The notes beneath the pieces are model-generated. The model made no database searches. It had not been told where the DNA came from and saw nothing but the letters and a program-made list of their open reading frames with translations. Below, piece after piece: positions 5,701 through 5,718 of a stretch of DNA of 5,718 nucleotides (positions are counted from its first letter, which is position 1; each line of letters begins with the position of its first letter). This DNA comes from DATKSS01 sp049582065 (GTDB lineage: Bacteria > Chloroflexota > Dormibacteria > Dormibacterales > Dormibacteraceae): the NCBI GenBank assembly GCA_049582065.1, contig JBAUTF010000239.1:1-5718 (forward strand), in the 5' to 3' direction. The position numbers were made by a program, and so were the translations under genes.

Positions 5701-5718
5701 CGGTGGTGCGACTGTTGG

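Noticed and set aside
5701..5718. Possible tRNA 3' end on the minus strand (reads ...GTCGCACCA from the right edge)
   Set aside because: Only about 15 bases are available; an ACCA end followed by a terminator is suggestive, but no T-arm or acceptor pairing can be checked inside the window.

Overview
The window is GC-rich and densely coding, with GTG as the apparent start codon in five of seven genes and few clear Shine-Dalgarno sequences. Together with the gene content (FdhD, a split-barrel flavoprotein-like gene, an RDD membrane protein, Zwf), this suggests a high-GC free-living bacterium, perhaps from a Terrabacteria-type lineage such as Chloroflexota, Dormibacterota or Actinomycetota. That placement is an inference from style and cannot be fixed from this sequence alone.

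Layout. Two transcription units diverge from a 21-bp gap at 3358-3378. Leftward (minus strand) run five tightly packed genes: an SRPBCC-fold protein (3357-2914), a PNPOx-like split-barrel protein (2889-1987), fdhD (1986-1147), a CPBP-type intramembrane protease (1126-566) and a secreted or membrane-anchored protein of unknown function that runs off the left edge (569 to beyond 1). Junctions are 24 bp, 0 bp, 20 bp and a 4-bp GTGA overlap, so this is very probably one operon. Rightward (plus strand) run an RDD-family membrane protein (3379-4113) and, 10 bp later, zwf, glucose-6-phosphate dehydrogenase (4124-5518).

After zwf, bases 5519-5718 contain no supported gene but much symmetry: a 9-bp stem just after the stop, then a nested, inverted-duplicate repeat (about 5546-5665) resembling a REPIN/BIME or small MITE, then a perfect 11-bp stem at 5675-5700. 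The last stem has its T-rich tail on the minus strand, so it probably terminates a leftward transcript entering from beyond the right edge. The last 18 bases (5701-5718) are too short to assign.

How the genes work together. FdhD sulfurates the molybdenum cofactor of formate-dehydrogenase-type enzymes, but no such enzyme is in the window. Its neighbours (SRPBCC, PNPOx-like, CPBP, secreted protein) have no established link to it, so the operon's shared role is open. Zwf supplies NADPH through the oxidative pentose phosphate pathway; its RDD partner is a membrane protein with an unassigned soluble N-terminal region. The most distinctive unexplained signals are the structured repeat after zwf and the very short bidirectional promoter region, which may drive leaderless mRNAs in both directions.
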